From the NCBI GenBank assembly GCA_964035575.1, contig OZ037899.1:806001-870000 (forward strand): 64,000 nt of DNA, given 5' to 3'. How positions within the stretch are numbered: the stretch's first letter is position 1; each line of letters opens with the position of its first letter. Of this stretch, positions 61,728 to 64,000 are shown one piece after another. The notes under the pieces were generated by a model. It made no database searches and was not told the DNA's origin. It saw only the letters and a list, made by a program, of their open reading frames with translations. The DNA is from Rhynchopus sp. YZ270_cl-10 (taxonomy: Eukaryota > Euglenozoa > Diplonemea > Diplonemida > Diplonemidae). The translations under genes and the position numbers were made by a program.

Positions 61728-62195
61728 CTTCAATTTTTTTTCTGTGCCTCTCAAAAGGGCCTGATAGAGTTTCACCAATAGTTTCGCAGCATGCGGTCTG
61801 TCAGGGATCTTTCCAACTTCTTTACTTTTTAAAAAGGGTGTGATATAATGTGTCATCTTTGCAACTGGTTGCGTTCATTCTATTCTGTTTACCCCCTTTT
61901 TTTTGCATACACACGGCCACTCGATGGAGCGTTCCTTCACCCTTCTGACGTTTCGTCCTAGCTCCAGCACGATCCTGTCAGGAGGGAGGAACGGCCTTGG
62001 AGAGTTGGTCTAGATCTCACCAGACAGCTTGCCGGGCACACAGTGTCTAAAAGGGGGTTGTGTGGGGGGGAGAGCAAAATGCTGCTCAAACACACACAAC
62101 ACACACCCCTGGCCACATTGTGTAGTGTCCACCCCCCTGGTGGCGTTCTGCTTGCTACCTTGCTCTCGTCTTTATTATTTTTATTTTGCGGCGTT

Positions 62196-62226
62196 ATGAG
62201 GTGCCTAAGCATGAAGAGGCTTAGGG
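62196..62226 (+). repeat. family C hairpin repeat
   Basis: GAGGTGCCTAAGCATGAAGA then GGCTTAGGG. CTAAGC pairs with GCTTAG around ATGAAGAG. Confidence 0.6.
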
Positions 62227-62270
62227 TAAAAAAAAAACGATTATATTTACCGGTATAAAGGAGACATTTT

Positions 62271-62315
62271 TGCCTGTGTCCGCTGGTGAAGTGTTTGAGC
62301 TTTCAAATTCTCTCT
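62271..62315 (+). repeat. family E variant
   Basis: TGCCTGTGTCCGCTGGTGAA then GTGTTTGAGCTTTCAAATTC. Confidence 0.5.
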
Positions 62316-62607
62316 ATTTTTGCTCTCTATTAGCGTGAAGAGAAGAAAAAAATCGTGGCTGCTTGTCTTGTGGCAGTCGTATTAGCAAAATTTTCTTCTG
62401 CTGAGGTGTGTTTTTTTTTGTTTTGCATTTTCAACTTCTGATTGTTTTTCGCCTTTCTAGACATAGTTTCTTTCCCAATATACAAAACACAACTCCTTGA
62501 AAACAGTTCAAGGGTTGGGGGGTGGGGGGGGGTTTTTTTGGGAAGAAGGGTAGGGAGGGAGGTGTGTTGTGAAGTAGGTTTTCTTTTTGTTCTTTGATGA
62601 AAAAAAA

Positions 62608-62798
62608 TTGTTGTCAATTCTAAAAATATTGGAGGCAGCGCTGCGGGCATACAAAAAAAACGGATTGAAAAAAAGACAGAAGCTTGCTTGTTTCTTTGAG
62701 TACTCATTTAACCACAGCAACCTTCAGGTTAACACATTTTTTCCGCTTTTTTGTTTCCAGGCTTTGAGCGCACAAACAAAAGACCCCATATTTTTTTA
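62608..62798 (+). repeat. 190-bp direct repeat, right copy
   Basis: TTGTTGTCAATTCTAAAAAT, GGAGGCAGCGCTGC, AACGGATTGAAAAAAAGACA and CTTTGAGCGCACAAACAAAA. See 61077-61266. It lies 1.5 kb downstream in the same orientation. Confidence 0.85.
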
Positions 62799-63822
62799 AA
62801 AGTTTGCACTATCAACTTCACTTTTAAAACAAGGTAATAAACTTTTTTTTTTTGACTAAACATGAGTTCGTTCATCTGACCAACGTTTCCCTCTTTTGTT
62901 CAGATATTGTCAATCCAGGGGAAATAAAAGATCGCCCACGAAACCCAAGAATGGGATTCAAAAATTTCGCTATATTTTTTTTTTTTTTTGTATTTTTTCT
63001 TCTGTTCATTTATTATATTGTGGGGTGATTTTTTGAGCCTTTTCCTCGTATTTTCTTGGGGTTGCAAACCCCCCACCACCACCCCACTTGCTGACCTCCT
63101 CTTCTTCTTCTAACTGGGTCTTCTCGACTTTTTCATTTGAAAAACAAAAAAACCAAACAAACAAAATAGATGGGGAACTCATTCTCGCTAATGTCATTAT
63201 GTCTTTTCTGTGACCTCGCTTTAGTCCCCCACCTCATCCACACTTCAGAGCGGGGAAGGGGGTTGTTCCAACTATTCTTCTTTGTTGGTGTTTCTTGAGT
63301 AAAACAGAATGAACGGGGGGGAGTTTGAGGTGCCCTTTGCGTTAAATTAGCTTTCCCTTATCAACAAAAAAAGCGCAATGGAACGACTGGCAGAGAAACG
63401 TTTGCGCCCAGAACACTCGCCCCCTGCCTGCGCACTTCTCTCTGTAGTTGTGACTACTTCTCTGCTGCTGTGGGGTGCGGTGTTGCTGTGGATAACTTTT
63501 GCTAGGTAAAAAAAATAAAGCAAAAAAAAAAAAAAATGGGTATCCTCAACTCGAGGGGGAAGGGGGGGGCTGTGTTTTGAAAATCAGGTCTGTGTGCACA
63601 CTTTGCTGTAATATTTATCATGAGGCAGTGTGTATGTTGAAAAGCAATGTGGACAGTTCCTTAGGACAAAACAGTGGCATATGATGGGTGTGTTATGTGT
63701 CTGAATATCTTCTTATTTTCTTCCTTTTCTGTGCGAAAGAAAACCGAGGTCCCCTTATTCCTGAGAATAGCTTCTGGGATCAAGGCGATGCCCCCTCCCC
63801 GCCCGCCCCTCTTTTTTTTGAA

Positions 63823-63858
63823 GGTACACTGTCACAAGAGGGCTTTGTATTTCAACTC
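63823..63858 (+). repeat. family F short repeat (copy 5)
   Basis: GGTACACTGTCACAAGAGGG then CTTTGTATTTCAACTC. Confidence 0.75.
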
Positions 63859-63885
63859 TACCTTTTTCTGTTTGAATGTTCCAAT

Positions 63886-63930
63886 ATCTGCATCTGCCTG
63901 ATGAGTGATGAAGGGTTTGCACTTTCTACA
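63886..63930 (+). repeat. family E variant with CATC/GATG stem
   Basis: TCTGCATCTGCCTGATGAGT then GATGAAGGGTTTGCACTTTC and TACAG. CATC faces GATG. Confidence 0.5.
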
Positions 63931-64000
63931 GTCTCCATCTTTCTTTTTATTTGCAAAATTGTACCCTTTCTTCACTAACCTAACAGCGAATACCTCTTAT

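Larger units (their letters stand above)
60370..64000. other. 3.6-kb terminal spacer rich in short repeats
   Basis: It contains many family C copies (60793, 61314, 61404, 61677, 62196), family E variants (61022, 62271, 63886), family F (63823) and a 190-bp direct repeat pair (61077 and 62608). No convincing gene reaches the end of the window. Confidence 0.5.

Noticed and set aside
1-64000. CRISPR arrays, bacterial operons or organelle genes
   Set aside because: Repeats are dispersed and not regularly spaced, genes have spliceosomal introns, and no organelle gene families were seen.

Overview
The window is nuclear DNA of a unicellular eukaryote whose lineage I cannot name. The evidence is spliceosomal GT-AG introns (donors nearly always GTATGT or GTATGC, several only 44-58 nt), AATAAA signals just after several stops, and eukaryote-only families: RMI1, RUN/Rubicon, ribophorin II, SLBP, RMC1 and F-box. 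Coding exons are GC-rich. Intergenic DNA is AT-rich and full of A/T homopolymers, so genes stand out as islands.

I support 15 protein genes, all on the + strand. Left third (1-24.9 kb, compact): a 90-aa unknown, a basic Ser/Lys-rich protein with a possible H2B-like end, RMI1, a PDZ protein, a 550-aa coiled-coil protein with a new C-terminal repeat, a large subtilisin/EGF/transmembrane protein, a CCCH-SPOUT RNA methyltransferase, a RUN + Rubicon-homology protein, a bacterial-type beta-phosphoglucomutase and ribophorin II. Middle (24.9-53 kb, sparse): only two paralogous histone-mRNA stem-loop-binding proteins (SLBP), about 12 kb apart, in long repeat-rich spacers. Right part: a cyclophilin, RMC1 (MON1-CCZ1 regulator) and a ZnF-UBP/F-box/LRR protein, then 3.6 kb of repeats. 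The genes form no single pathway. RMC1 and the Rubicon-like protein both point to Rab7 and late-endosome biology, and the two SLBPs to histone mRNA metabolism.

The spacers hold at least six families of short dispersed repeats (about 40-80 bp, usually beside A or T tracts), called A to F here, plus a two-copy motif G. Families C and E keep their loop and 3' flank while stem bases change in matched pairs, as expected for RNA structure. Family E has a tRNA T-arm-like TTCGAYA loop. Nearly all copies I saw lie on the same strand as the genes. The spacers also contain foldback and TIR elements (one with a 6-bp target duplication), two fragments of the 5' part of large-subunit rRNA in a spacer and a third inside an RMC1 intron, and two candidate structured RNAs (34187-34349 and 37275-37431).

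Gene starts and splice sites were read by eye without alignments. Repeat boundaries are approximate.
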